Shown piece by piece: positions 1 through 10,039 of a stretch of DNA of 64,000 bases; positions within the stretch are counted from its first letter, which is position 1; each line of letters begins with the position of its first letter. A program made the translations under genes and the position numbers. The notes beneath the pieces were generated by a model that saw only the letters and a program-made list of their open reading frames with translations, was not told the DNA's origin and did no database searches. The DNA comes from Trichoplusia ni. Its lineage: Eukaryota > Arthropoda > Insecta > Lepidoptera > Noctuidae. The stretch spans positions 10,478,001 to 10,542,000 of the forward strand of contig NC_039478.1 of the NCBI RefSeq assembly GCF_003590095.1, written 5' to 3'.

Positions 1-165
1 CTTTTAAAAGTAACACCGTCCTTAATCATGAGCTGACTCAGTTTGTATCGCGACGACGCGACGCCGCGTCACTATTTGGGTCCGAAACTAGTCGGGCAAT
101 CCTGATGAATACGAGTGAGAAAACCGTTGCATCTTCTAATAATTAATCAGTCTCACGATGGTTAC
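1..165. repeat. Foldback-type dispersed repeat, copy 1 (cut by window edge)
   Basis: This stretch contains the motifs ATCATGAGCTGAC, GGGTCCGAAACTAGTCGGG and GAGTGAGAAAACCGTTGCAT, followed by CAGTCTCACGA. The same blocks recur, often in inverted order, near 2.5, 6.6, 7.8, 11.2, 16.8, 53.3 and 54.5 kb. It therefore belongs to a dispersed family whose arms can fold back. I do not know its name, and its left end lies outside the window. Confidence 0.6.
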
Positions 166-864
166 TATAAAAGTACACTGACATATTGATGATGGTAAAA
201 TGTGAGGATAGCTAATGATCAAACAGGAATCGGAAATGGGCTTAAATAGAGCAAACATTGTGAAAACTTCTGCGTCAATTTTAAGAGTCCTTAGTTAACC
301 ATTCACAGTATTTAATAGACTGACATTGTTATAATTAATCCTCGCTCCCACTACGCCCCAATCTTAACAATCAAGATTTTAACCCGTCGACTGCCATTAA
401 ACGCGAAGTGCATAAAGTCTGGAAGTTGGACAATTAAATCGGGAGGCGGTCGTTTGGACCGTAAGATACTGTAGTTATATGTAATTTAACTATGTGAGGG
501 TTAAGCCTTGTTTTTGTGATCGTCCACTTGGGACTTGGATTCCTGCTTATTCCAAAACTTTAAGATATAGTGGTATATTGTTACTGGTACCGCTGTTTTG
601 TTAACTACTTGGTTTTGGGAGTTTTGGTACTTTGGTCATTCAATCGATTTTTTGTGAAATAAATGGATTTCGATTCCCAATTTCATAAACTCAATTTTCT
701 GGTTTGCTGTTCACTTAAAGACATAAATTGAGTAGTGTTATAATTTTCAGGCCCCGTTTCAGCTCACTGCGGGCGAATGCAGGTTCCAATAATTAGAAAA
801 CAGGATTCCTAACTCTGTTCTCCTACACTGTTTGTCACTGATGGTTTAAAACAATAAAATTTCT
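166..864. other. Unannotated AT-rich DNA
   Basis: I see no coding region or clear repeat here. Confidence 0.5.
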
Positions 865-945
865 CAAAACTATTTCTGCATTGGGTTCAAACCTGCGGCT
901 CACGTAGACAACTTGATACATAGAACCGCAAGACCACCACGACAC
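865..945 (+). repeat. Fragment of a common dispersed repeat (3' part)
   Basis: A phrase of the form TTGGGTTCAAACCTG, then CATAGAACCGCAAGACCACC and ACGAC, matches the ends of fuller copies near 33.1-33.2 kb and 41.6 kb. Those copies read ATCCATGTAGAAAACCGC or ATCCATACATAGATCC followed by CACCACGAC. Confidence 0.45.
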
Positions 946-984
946 GTGTTATCATCATAATGTATTTGTTACTTATGGAGAATC

Positions 985-1160
985 GAGTGGAGATGGCTGG
1001 CAGGAGCTGGATGCGAAAAGCCGTAGATTTATTATTAAGTTCGCGTACAACACTACTTTGCAGGTAAATATCATGCTGGCATACATATTAAAAACAGATA
1101 GATAGATGTCGACGGCGTGCAATTGGGAAGGCCTATGTCTAGCAGTGAACGCATATGGTC
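985..1160 (+). pseudogene. Decayed non-LTR retrotransposon 3' end (RTE-like C-terminus)
   Basis: The piece around 990-1015 reads like the LINE C-terminal phrase G-R-S-W-M, and 1108-1145 reads like the following R-A-I-G-K-A-Y-V. A better copy of the same end lies at 19972-20100 on the minus strand. Here the two pieces are separated by about 90 bases of unrelated AT-rich sequence, so this copy is interrupted as well as frameshifted. The (GAT)n tract that follows is the usual tail of these LINE ends. Clade assignment to RTE is from memory of similar C-termini and is tentative. Confidence 0.5.
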
Positions 1161-1211
1161 TGATGATGATGATGATGATGATGATGACGATGACGATCAG
1201 GATGATGAAGA
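1161..1211 (+). repeat. (GAT)n microsatellite
   Basis: A run of TGATGATGAT units becomes imperfect (GACGAT, CAGGAT) toward its right side. It directly follows the LINE-like end and is best read as that element's tail. The poly-aspartate frame through it is not a protein. Confidence 0.8.
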
Positions 1212-1653
1212 TAAAGAGCATTCATATAATTGCAACAATACATGCAACAAACCACAGAACATAGATACGTATCCTCAAATAGAGTGCCCTTTAAATTGTT
1301 GCGTAAATTGCATTATACCTTTGGATCGGATCATACAAAAAGGAACCAAGGAATCTATCGCGCTGATCGCTTTTTCCATTTCTTTTTATTTCCGACTATT
1401 GTCCAAGGCTCTTCAATTTTCTAAAGGAATTCTTTAACGTTATATCTTTGTTGTATTGTTGAAAATTGTTATGTAATGCAACAGATTTCGATATATGATA
1501 AACCTTAAAATGTATAGCCATCAAAAAAGGATAAACAGATGATTTAGAGCTAAAAAGCTTACTCAAAATTAATGTTATTTTTCGAAGCATCAAAACAAAA
1601 AAAAAGTACTTTTCTAAATATTTATATGACGTCACATCATATGATATTGATTT
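1212..1653. other. Unannotated AT-rich DNA
   Basis: Only short open frames are present, with no recognisable domain. I see no repeat. Confidence 0.5.
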
Positions 1654-2018
1654 GCTACGTATGTCCACTTGGCTACGAATGTGTAATTTGCGGCAGTATC
1701 TCGAATGACAGATGTTGCCTTCGTCAAGTACAACTAGAAATCTAATGTATTTATGAATCTCAATTGCTCTACGACGTCTTAGAATACTACGATCCCAGAC
1801 TGGCTATAAAATATCCGATGTGTTATATATTTAAAGTGACATCCGTTTCCAAGCGCACGCTAATGTGGAATATTATACAAATATCAATTGTGCTACGATT
1901 CTTAAGTGCGTAACAAATTTCTAGTGAGCGACAAAAGATCACTCACTTGCTACGAACGTCACGTAACTTAAGTCAAGGACGCTACAAATATCATGGAAGC
2001 TACAAATCTCAAGTCTTC
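1654..2018. repeat. Diverged 18-bp minisatellite
   Basis: The sequence can be parsed into about 20 consecutive units of mostly 18 bases (range 14-21), with consensus near GCTACAAATNTCAAGNNN. Clear unit starts are at 1654, 1672, 1766, 1785, 1803, 1892, 1910, 1928, 1949, 1963, 1981 and 1999. The best-preserved units are the last ones, GCTACAAATATCATGGAA and GCTACAAATCTCAAG. Divergence is high in the middle. A period of 18 is compatible with a hexapeptide repeat, but stops interrupt the frame I checked. Confidence 0.6.
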
Positions 2019-2444
2019 TACCGATACCAACTTTCATTTGCAATGCTATCTTATTTGAAATGTTCATTTTTGTGGTATAAAAATGAGTAATTACATCCTA
2101 TTCATAAAAATATAGCCAATCAAAATGTTTTTAAAACCCATGAAAAACTTCTCCGATTAAATTCAGTAACTTTTCCAAAGTGGAGCAACGCTTGAAAATC
2201 GGATAGTCAAGGCTTAACAATACTCTGTACGGAAATAAAAAGCCATAAAAATCAAGCCTTATTATCCCCTTTTCGGCATGCAATCGGATTCAATAAAACG
2301 AAAACGCTATTTTTCGGCAAGAAAAAACAAATGAACGCCGAAAAAAGTAACTGTAAAACCGCGACAATAATAATTGTTATATTATTTGAATATGAATAGT
2401 TTTTTTTTTGATGATAACGTTCGTGCTTTATGGAGTCTTTGTTA
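2019..2444. other. Unannotated AT-rich DNA
   Basis: I see no gene or repeat in this stretch. Confidence 0.5.
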
Positions 2445-2450
2445 AATAAG

Positions 2451-2620
2451 GCAATAGTTTACTCACGCGGTTTATTTATCGGGATTGTCAGACTAGTTTC
2501 TCGAGTCGAACTATCTGTTCGTCAGTCAGTTCAACTCGTGATTATAAAATGATTAAAAACTCCGTTTGGGTTTGAAACTAGTGGGGCAATCCCGATACAT
2601 ACGCGTGAGTAAACCGTTGC
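2451..2620. repeat. Foldback-type dispersed repeat, copy 2, with both arms
   Basis: The left arm (2451-2500) runs from GCAATAGTTTACTCACGCG to GACTAGTTTC. The right arm (2574-2620) is its reverse complement with a few differences, from GAAACTAG to CCGTTGC. About 73 bases separate the arms. This is the copy that shows most clearly that the family has inverted arms. Confidence 0.7.
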
Positions 2621-2810
2621 ATCGTTTAATAATAACTCATTTTTACAATAGCAACTAGTTCTAGTGATTTTGTGTGTGTGACTAATCTTTAGAGAATAGT
2701 AGAGCCATCTTTAGCCATCAAATAAAGCAATCTAAAATTTAAACGTCGGAAGCAAAATACTATATACATATAACTTATGCAATATAAATCATGTTTGATA
2801 TTGCATTTAA

Positions 2811-3075
2811 TCTATACTAATATATAAAGCTGAAGAGTTCGTTTGTTTGTTTATTTGTTTGTTTGAACGCGCTAATCTCAGGAACTACTGGTCCAAATTG
2901 AAAAATTATTTTTGTGTTGAATAGACCATTCATCGTGGAAGGCTTTAGGCTATAAACCATCACGCTGCGACTAATAGGAGCGAAGATACAATGGAAAATG
3001 TGAAAAAAACAGGGCAGGTATAAATCAAAAATTATATCTTCTACCCACGGGGACGAAGTCGCGGGCAACAGCTAG
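2811..3075 (+). mobile_element. Helitron-like non-autonomous element, copy 1 (full length)
   Basis: It starts with TCTATACTAATATATAAAGC and ends with a GC-rich hairpin (around GGGACGAAGTCGCGGG) followed by CAACAGCTAG. It sits between A (2810) and T (3076). A TC start, a CTAG end after a short hairpin, and insertion between A and T without target duplication are Helitron hallmarks, as in the LEP1-type elements of Lepidoptera. There is no Rep/helicase coding, so it would need a partner in trans. Confidence 0.75.
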
Positions 3076-3596
3076 TTGCAAATATTATCCGCAGCATTTT
3101 CTACGTAATTTAATGACAAAACTTCAACTCTATCATATTGATTTATTCATGACTACTTATGAAGGAATTTTTTATTTGTATTAAGTTATTACAAAGATAA
3201 AGTTTATTTCTCTCTATAGGATAATAACACCTTTTAATCCTCTTAAACAACTGTATACAAAACTACGGAAAACGTAAAACCTGTCAGTGTGACCGATAAC
3301 TCGTTATTGAACGTATTAAACCGGTTAATTGGATTTTCAATTAAATTGAAAACGGATTCGCGGGAAATTCAATTATATTCGCCTATAAGCATAAAACGTA
3401 CTTAAGCATAATGATAATTATTCGAAAATCTAATTACTTGTTATAATATTGATATGAGTTTTCTCCGTAGTACATTTTATTTGCAATTTAATCCATTACA
3501 TCATTGTATAGGCAAATCCCATTTTTATTAGAGAAACAACATTTCAATAAAGGATTAAAGTCCTTGGTGTGGGAGACCTTATAAAAAAACATAAAG
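3076..3596. other. Unannotated AT-rich DNA
   Basis: I see nothing supportable apart from AT-rich sequence leading up to the PLE target site. Confidence 0.5.
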
Positions 3597-3608
3597 AAAA
3601 ATCAAATA
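3597..3608 (+). repeat. Left target-site duplication of PLE palindrome
   Basis: The 12-mer AAAAATCAAATA is repeated exactly at 5305-5316 on the other side of the element. Confidence 0.85.
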
Positions 3609-3795
3609 GTGGTTTCTTAGGTTTACGCGAATATTAGACATTGAAATGAAACTACTTTTACGGATTTTATCGCGGTTTAATTTTAGATTTTAGTTCCCGA
3701 CGTTTCGAAACCTTTGCAGGTATCATGGTCACGGGCAGACTGAGATGGCGTTCGTCTTGACAGGAGATGTTGCTCGTTCTACCTTCATATTTTAA

Positions 3796-4359
3796 TTAAT
3801 TATTTGTGGTCCGACCTACGCAGTATGAGCTCACTGTGTCTTGATGTCTTGCAGCGCTGCTCTTGGGTTTGGCCTTGAGTTTATTTATTATTGTATCCCA
3901 AGTAGGTGATATCTTCCAGCCATCTTCTCTATTGAAATTAGGGTGTTTTTTAATCTCAATAGCCTCGCGAAACATCCTAGGTAGGAATTTGGATTCTTTA
4001 GCGAGGATCTGTGGTTGGTCAAATCTAATATAATGGCTGGAACCTTCAGCATGTTCGGCGACTGCAGACTTCGTTGAGCGGCGGTGTTTCACGTCAGCTA
4101 TGTGTTCTTTAACGCGGGTCCCTATGCTTCGTTTGGTTTGACCGATGTAAGAGAGGCCGCAGTCACAATCTAGTTTGTATACTCCTGCATCTTGTAGAGG
4201 TATGTGACACTTGACGGATGGTAAGGACTGGCTAATCTTCTTGGGCGGCTTGAAGTATGTTTTAATTGAAGCTCGCTTCAGGATGTAACCAATCTTGTCA
4301 GTGACTCCTCTGACGTATGGTAGTACAGCAGGCAAACGATCAATGGTGGTGAGATTCAC
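3796..4359 (-). pseudogene. PLE GIY-YIG endonuclease, left (inverted) copy
   Basis: The minus-strand frame of about 187 residues is identical to the C-terminal half of the plus-strand copy (from residue I-D-R-L-P-A onward). It contains the G-V-Y, C-D-C and S-Y-I-G-Q-T motifs and the N-R-E-D-G motif near the end. The frame begins on GTG, not ATG. A 167-base deletion relative to the right copy removes the linker after the RT region and shifts the frame, so the upstream reading frame is not continuous. It is a truncated, probably inactive ORF fragment, though the endonuclease portion itself carries no stop. Confidence 0.8.
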
Positions 4360-4380
4360 CGTTTAAGTACCTATCTGTAT

Positions 4381-5151
4381 GTGTATCGAAAGAAGACCCA
4401 TACAGATAGGTACTTAAACGGTGAATCTCACCACCACCCTAAACAGTTAGCTACCGTGGGAAAATCTTTGTTTCAGAGAGCACACGGACTCTGTGATGAC
4501 AGACACCTTGCCACTGAGCTTCAACACGTCAAGCAAGTACTGCGAGACAACAAGCTCCAAGTTCCACGGCCCCGTCACAGAAACCGAGTGAAGCCAGCCA
4601 CTGTTGATCGTTTGCCTGCTGTACTACCATACGTCAGAGGAGTCACTGACAAGATTGGTTACATCCTGAAGCGAGCTTCAATTAAAACATACTTCAAGCC
4701 GCCCAAGAAGATTAGCCAGTCCTTACCATCCGTCAAGTGTCACATACCTCTACAAGATGCAGGAGTATACAAACTAGATTGTGACTGCGGCCTCTCTTAC
4801 ATCGGTCAAACCAAACGAAGCATAGGGACCCGCGTTAAAGAACACATAGCTGACGTGAAACACCGCCGCTCAACGAAGTCTGCAGTCGCCGAACATGCTG
4901 AAGGTTCCAGCCATTATATTAGATTTGACCAACCACAGATCCTCGCTAAAGAATCCAAATTCCTACCTAGGATGTTTCGCGAGGCTATTGAGATTAAAAA
5001 ACACCCTAATTTCAATAGAGAAGATGGCTGGAAGATATCACCTACTTGGGATACAATAATAAATAAACTCAAGGCCAAACCCAAGAGCAGCGCTGCAAGA
5101 CATCAAGACACAGTGAGCTCATACTGCGTAGGTCGGACCACAAATAATTAA
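4381..5151 (+). pseudogene. PLE polyprotein C-terminus: RT end plus GIY-YIG endonuclease (right copy, 5'-truncated)
   Basis: This 256-residue open frame starts on GTG because the element is 5'-truncated, so no real start codon is present. Residues 1-20 (V-Y-R-K-K-T-H-T-D-R-Y-L) resemble the end of a Penelope reverse transcriptase. Residues 20-115 are a basic linker. From about 120 comes a GIY-YIG nuclease: G-V-Y at 128-130, cysteines 134 and 136 between the two motifs (a PLE-type metal-binding insertion), Y-I-G at 140-142, R151 and H155 in the following helix, and a catalytic-glutamate region E201-E204 before N-R-E-D-G at 212-216. In intact PLEs this nuclease nicks DNA to prime reverse transcription. 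Most of the RT is missing, so the copy cannot be autonomous. The endonuclease frame itself is undamaged, which suggests a fairly recent insertion. Confidence 0.85.
4382..4398 (+). other. Central spacer of the PLE palindrome
   Basis: These 17 bases lie between perfectly complementary inner ends CCTATCTGTATG (to 4381) and CATACAGATAGG (from 4399). In the right copy they encode V-Y-R-K-K-T, the typical end of a PLE reverse transcriptase, so the right copy reaches 17 bases further 5' than the left one. Confidence 0.75.
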
Positions 5152-5304
5152 TTAAAATATGAAGGTAGAACGAGCAACATCTCCTGTCAAGACGAACGCC
5201 ATCTCAGTCTGCCCGTGACCATGATACCTGCAAAGGTTTCGAAACGTCGGGAACTAAAATCTAAAATTAAACCGCGATAAAATCCGTAAAAGTAGTTTCA
5301 TTTC

Positions 5305-5316
5305 AAAAATCAAATA
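5305..5316 (+). repeat. Right target-site duplication of PLE palindrome
   Basis: Exact copy of the 12-mer AAAAATCAAATA found at 3597-3608. A duplication of this size fits target-primed reverse transcription. Confidence 0.85.
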
Positions 5317-6562
5317 CCATCTCTTATTTGCAAAACATTATTAAATGGAATGTTTTTATAAATCATCCCCATCACTTTACTTACTAAGGCAGTTTAATAA
5401 CATTTATATTAATTTTAGTTTAAATACTTGATATTAAAACTAATATTTATTTAAGCATGTTTTAATTTCCTCTTCACATCCAACAAAACTTCATATACAT
5501 CACTCACAGCTACTCACCAGTAACAAAACCAAGAAGAAACTTCCTAAATAATTTACCGAAATATAAACCTGTCAGAAACGTCCAATAAATTTCTTAGAAA
5601 ATCTTTCCTATCTTAAAGCTTAGACGATAGATTTTTCCGGGCCCGCTCCTTCCATGACTGGCGAACCGAAAAACTAAGACTCATTCATTGAAATAATGAC
5701 GTTGCTAACATGTTTCTTTGCCCGATAAAATGGCAAAAAAAGTACTTTAAAGACCTTTCTCCTTATTTTCATTTTCAATTGATTTAAGTCCCCGGGTATC
5801 TCGTTTATTTTGATTTGATTTTTTGAAGGTCTTTTTGTACTTATGTTTTCCTGGTCAATTGAATTGATTTGACTTTTCAAAGGACTCAGATGGAGGTTCT
5901 CATTAAGGTTTTGTATTATATTTTCTGTTATGATTGATAAAAAAATACGAGGGGATTTGTTCCAAAGTTTTTTATACTTACTACCTTGGGAGTAAGGTCG
6001 TCGAATATTTAATTATCATGTTTATCATGTTTTCTAAAGTATTCAATTTATTCCGAGAAAAGCTGCTTGATCACGGAGCAAATACGTTAATCCGGGTACC
6101 TTGTGGGCGGGAAAAACATTTTTTCTAAATATATTTTCATAAAACATAATATACCTACAAAACTATCAAATTACATAAAACAAGCAATTCATCTCCATCC
6201 AAGCAAAACAATAAATTACTCCCACTAGATTGATACCTACCCTCTTTAGGTCTATAATTTAAGATGAATCTGAAAAATTGTCTGCGCGCCATCCCCTTGG
6301 AGAATAAGGCGAAGGAACCTTAATAAGAAAAAAGCTTTCCACACTTACTTATGTACTTATTGAGAAAATGAAATATTACGGTTTTTATGTTTAGGAAACT
6401 CTTGGAAATTAATAATTGGTGTATTATTTTTTTTGACCATTGGAAATTAATATGAGCTTGAAATCAATAGTATATCTAAACAGAGTTTGATATTATACAT
6501 TATATTAGGACCGAAAATAAATTGAATATTTAGATATTCGAACTTTTCTTTTTTATAATATC
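5317..6562. other. Unannotated AT-rich DNA
   Basis: I see no gene. A 68-residue minus-strand frame at 5674-5880 starts on TTG and resembles nothing I know. Confidence 0.5.
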
Positions 6563-6621
6563 TATCGTGAGACTGATTCATTATTAATGGAAACGGTTTA
6601 CTCACGCGTATTTATCGGGAG
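6563..6621. repeat. Foldback-type dispersed repeat, copy 3 (one arm)
   Basis: TCGTGAGACTGATTCATTA is followed by AACGGTTTACTCACGCGTAT and TTATCGGGA, in the inverse orientation of copy 1. Only one arm is present. Confidence 0.6.
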
Positions 6622-7820
6622 TACATTTTTTTATTGGTTTAAGAAGTTAAAATTAACATTGTTTAATAAACAATATTGAGGTCTTTATTTTTTGTTTCCA
6701 TAATTATTATAAACAGACCGAGAGTCCAGAAATTTACACACAAATTCCTTTAGGCCTCGGTAGACCAAACTTTTCCAAAATTCCCACCCGATGGACAAAT
6801 AAAACGAATCCAGCTTCAAAAACACAGTTTCGCTCATAGATCACAATTATTTTTAGCGTCCCGTTATGTGGAAAATATTTATGTCCACCACCTTAAGTTG
6901 GAACCGCATTAGCAGTGATTTACAGATATCATTCATCAGACTGGCTTTGCTCTCGGCCCTCATGTATTATACACGAGCTTTATTTAATAATCTTGGGTGC
7001 ATCAGTATGTAAGGGAATCATATGGTAGTTGGGTGACCCATTTTGCCTCTATTTGTGTGTCTTATCTAAAAGCAGATAACGAAACTGTTTTGGTAGTCTC
7101 AAAGAAAAACGATTATTTTTAGGGTATATCAAAGACGGGTCGAGAGACGATACTCAAAATATGTCTTTGACTTAGCGTTTAGGTTGTGACAGTATCAAAT
7201 TTCCGCTTAATGATTGTATCCAGGTTAAAATTAAAAGTGTCTGTATATAGTATGCAAGAATTTGGCGGGTAAAGTCTAGGCAATATAGATCTTAAATTGC
7301 GATCAAGCAAAAATTTGTGGTGAAAAGCATTTTTTACTATGTTGTTGCTGAGATTAAAAACCTCTTTTGAGTCACAATGATGATCAAAACGACTTTACTT
7401 CCAGTCTTCTCGAAAATGTCTTTTCACAAGTTTTCTATGTCAATTTGAAGAGCTTTATTGTATCAAAAAACTTGTACCATTATAAGCAGCCGATACACAA
7501 GTAAAACGGATTTTTCTTGATGATATATGCCACCATAAATAAAAACATACCATTATCCCGTGGAGGGTAAAAATGAGAAATGCCTACACGTATCTATGTT
7601 GACTTAAAGCAAAAAGCTTGTAGTTTGAGTAAAAAAGATGATAACGAACAGTAAAGTACTCGCAAAACTTGTAATGTATAAAAATTATTCATTTTTTTAA
7701 CAGATCCGTCAGCTGGGCACCCTTGCGCTTCCAGAGCTTTCTTTCTTCCACAACGTTATCTCATAAGATCATCACACCATCAACGACCTCGGCGAATTTA
7801 AATATTAAAATCATGCATCG
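6622..7820. other. Unannotated AT-rich DNA
   Basis: I see nothing supportable: only short non-coding frames and homopolymer runs. Confidence 0.5.
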
Positions 7821-7910
7821 GCTACGAAACTAGTCGGGTATTGTCCATTAATACGCATAAACCATTGCATCATTAAAATAAAAATGATCCTCACGAAAGC
7901 TAGTATAAAA
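7821..7910. repeat. Foldback-type dispersed repeat, copy 4 (one arm)
   Basis: ACGAAACTAGTCGGGTATTG, AAACCATTGCATCATTAAA and CCTCACGAAAGCTAGTATAA reproduce the order seen at the right side of copy 1, with more divergence. Confidence 0.55.
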
Positions 7911-8410
7911 ATATTTAATTTTCCTCCCACATTTCCACCTGAAATTCAATTCGCATCCCATTCCTTCCTTATCTGGCCCCCAAATCAGTTATCCCTGTTA
8001 TCTCGTATCGTGATGTTATATACACAACACGGGTGCGACGGCGTGTAATTGGGGATCAGACAGCCTAGACGCTACTAGGCTCCTTCTAGGTGTAACGCTG
8101 GGGCCAAAATAAATTCCGAGAAAGATTAGGCGCGGAATGTGGTTATATTTTTAAGGTTTTAGTGGTGCTTGTTGATTGTATTTTGAATTTAATTTAATTA
8201 TTAATAAATGAACGTTATTGACAGCGTTTGCTTAGGCGTGAAATATTTAGAAACCATTCATTGTTGTACGTTTATTAAATAATTTCAATTCTTGGTCATA
8301 CTTGATCCGTAAACAATAAATTGCTGGTCGTGTTACAATTTGTATGTGGCCTATCAGTTTTAATATTGCTTGTAGCAAACACAGTTTATTACATTGTTCA
8401 TCATCACATC
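7911..8410. other. Unannotated DNA
   Basis: A slightly GC-richer tract at about 8027-8110 resembles degraded repeat sequence but I cannot name it. The rest is AT-rich with no gene. Confidence 0.4.
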
Positions 8411-8453
8411 ACACTGGTATTTTCCAAAAATGAATTTTGGAAAATACCAGTGT
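8411..8453. repeat. Perfect 19-bp stem hairpin
   Basis: ACACTGGTATTTTCCAAAA (8411-8429), a five-base loop, and its exact reverse complement (8435-8453). Weaker pairing resumes outside between TCATCAT and ATGATGA. It could be a relic of a small inverted-repeat element or a transcribed hairpin. Confidence 0.8.
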
Positions 8454-8478
8454 TCCACAGGAATGATGAGTCCAACAG

Positions 8479-8752
8479 TTAAGTGCGAGTCGGAGACATG
8501 ATTTCTGATGATTCCATATAAATAGGCCAAAGAAAAAGAAAATAGAAATGCGAATTGGCAACCATTTCATTTTTGATCGTATCAGCCGTTGCTACTAAAC
8601 CTCAATTTTTGTTTCGTTACTTGTCAGAAATACATCATTGACGAAATTTCATAAGCCATCACGGATCGGTAAATGCAGCTTGGTGACGGAAGGATTGACA
8701 GCCTTAGTAATAGGGTTCCGTTTTTATCCTTTATGTACGAAACTCTAAAAAC
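8479..8752 (+). repeat. Diverged copy of the GTGCGAGTCGG dispersed repeat
   Basis: It begins AAGTGCGAGTCGGAG and ends TAGTAATAGGGTTCCGTTTT, then ATCCTTTATGTACGAAACTC. These are the two ends of a repeat very common in lepidopteran genomes. Related copies here lie at 10693, 34215, 42651 and 60358. Confidence 0.6.
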
Positions 8753-9021
8753 TTCAGAAACCTATTAAATTATGACTAGAAGGTATCCCAATTCGGGAAC
8801 AACAACAGAACAAAGAACATTGTCTGTCGGTTAGGAATTCAGACAGTTTGACAACTGACAACTGGCCTAACTTTAAGGCCCTGGCATCCCTCAGAATTAG
8901 GTATTTGAGGTCTGAAGTAATTGATCCGTGTAAAATGTTTTAACCGCATTCGTTGAAACTAGACCTTAACAGGGTTGGGAGTTTATTTAGTCTTAATTTA
9001 GGGGGAAAAGGGATTGAAAAT

Positions 9022-9150
9022 TTGGAGCAGGTAAACATACACAGGTTGAGATGGGTAGACGTGATGGTGATTTTTTAAATGAAATGGATGCAAGGTTAAG
9101 AGGCAGAGGAGAATGGCATTAACAAAGGGATGATGATGATGGATTCTGAT
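9022..9150 (+). pseudogene. LINE 3'-end remnant
   Basis: The plus strand reads approximately V-N-I-H-R-L-R-W-V, which resembles the R-L-R-W-x-G-H-V motif downstream of the reverse transcriptase in several LINE clades. A GATGATGATG tail follows near 9130. It is too short and too broken to classify. Confidence 0.35.
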
Positions 9151-9775
9151 GATGAATAACCTACAATACTAAAATTTGTTTTTCACTAAGTGATTTTGCC
9201 AAGCAAGAAGTTAGTCAATTTAGTCTGTTTCCAAATGATGGTGAAATGCATATTTGGGTGAAAAGCACAATAGATAAAGAAAATAAAGAGAGATTGAACA
9301 ATACTTAGTTATTAAAACAAAAGTTATTCTTTTTTTAATAACTATAACAGTTTAAAGAAACCGGTATCTCAAGGACACAACATTTTCATCTAGTTTATCT
9401 ACTTTTTTTGCTTTGTGATAGAGGCTAGAATAATAAAACCATTAGTCATCACGTTTTAATATTTTTACCAAGCCTAATTAGCACAATTTTGTAGGACGAT
9501 TATAAAACTAATTAATAACAGGATTTGTCAAGCTCTCGCCTTATCTCGCATCGCCATACATTGTTACATGTAATATTTTTATGAAACGTTGTTTAGCATT
9601 ATAATTTAGTACTGAAGTATAACTTCAGAAAATGTCACCTGAAGAAGACAAGTGTCAACCCGTTTGAAATTGACTTAGTATGTACTTTTTAAACGACTCC
9701 CGTAAAAACTCATATTTAATCTGTGTGAAGCGAAGGGCTTTCCGAATACTTCAGTCACATGCACTAGACGCCCAG
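9151..9775. other. Unannotated AT-rich DNA
   Basis: I see nothing supportable between the LINE remnant and the SINE fragment. Confidence 0.45.
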
Positions 9776-10039
9776 ACGTTCCGTGTTTCAGAAGGCACTT
9801 TAAATTGTGGGTCCCCGCTGTTATTGGTACATACTTGACAGTCGTTACAGGTAGCCAGAAGCTAAAAAGTCTGACAACCACTCTAACTAAGGGGTATCGT
9901 GTTTCCCAGATAACTGGGTTGAAGAGGTCAAATAGGCAGTCGCCCCTTGTAAAACACTGGTACTTAGCTGAATCCGGTAAGACTAGAAGCCGATCCTAAC
10001 ATAGTTGAGAAAATGCTAGGATGATGATGATGATGATGA
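9776..10039 (+). mobile_element. 5S-type SINE, 5'-truncated diverged copy
   Basis: It matches the body and tail of the full copy at 29683 from CCGTGTTTCAGAAGGCAC through AACTGGGTTGAAGAGGTC and TGTAAAACACTGGTACTTAG, ending in CTAGGATGATGATGATGATG. The 5S-like head is absent. Confidence 0.75.

Larger units (their letters stand above)
3609..5304. mobile_element. Penelope-like element: inverted pair of 5'-truncated copies
   Basis: A 34-base extension (3609-3642) precedes the left arm (3643-4381). A 17-base spacer (4382-4398) follows, then the right arm (4399-5304). The right arm is a sense-strand PLE 3' portion: the end of the reverse transcriptase region, the GIY-YIG endonuclease, a stop and the 3' UTR. 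The left arm is the same sequence on the minus strand and looks identical apart from lacking 167 bases (homologous to 4437-4603). A 12-bp direct repeat flanks the whole. Inverted partial copies and a short terminal extension are known for the Penelope family. The extension is also 34 bases in the second copy at 34346-34379. Confidence 0.85.

Noticed and set aside
1117..1437. A 106-residue frame with a poly-aspartate run
   Set aside because: It is the translation of the (GAT)n tail of a decayed LINE end and contains no other protein-like feature.
3609..5304. Hammerhead ribozyme in the PLE arms
   Set aside because: PLEs often carry one, but I did not find the ordered CTGATGA and GAAA core on reading either strand; a structure search would be needed to exclude it.
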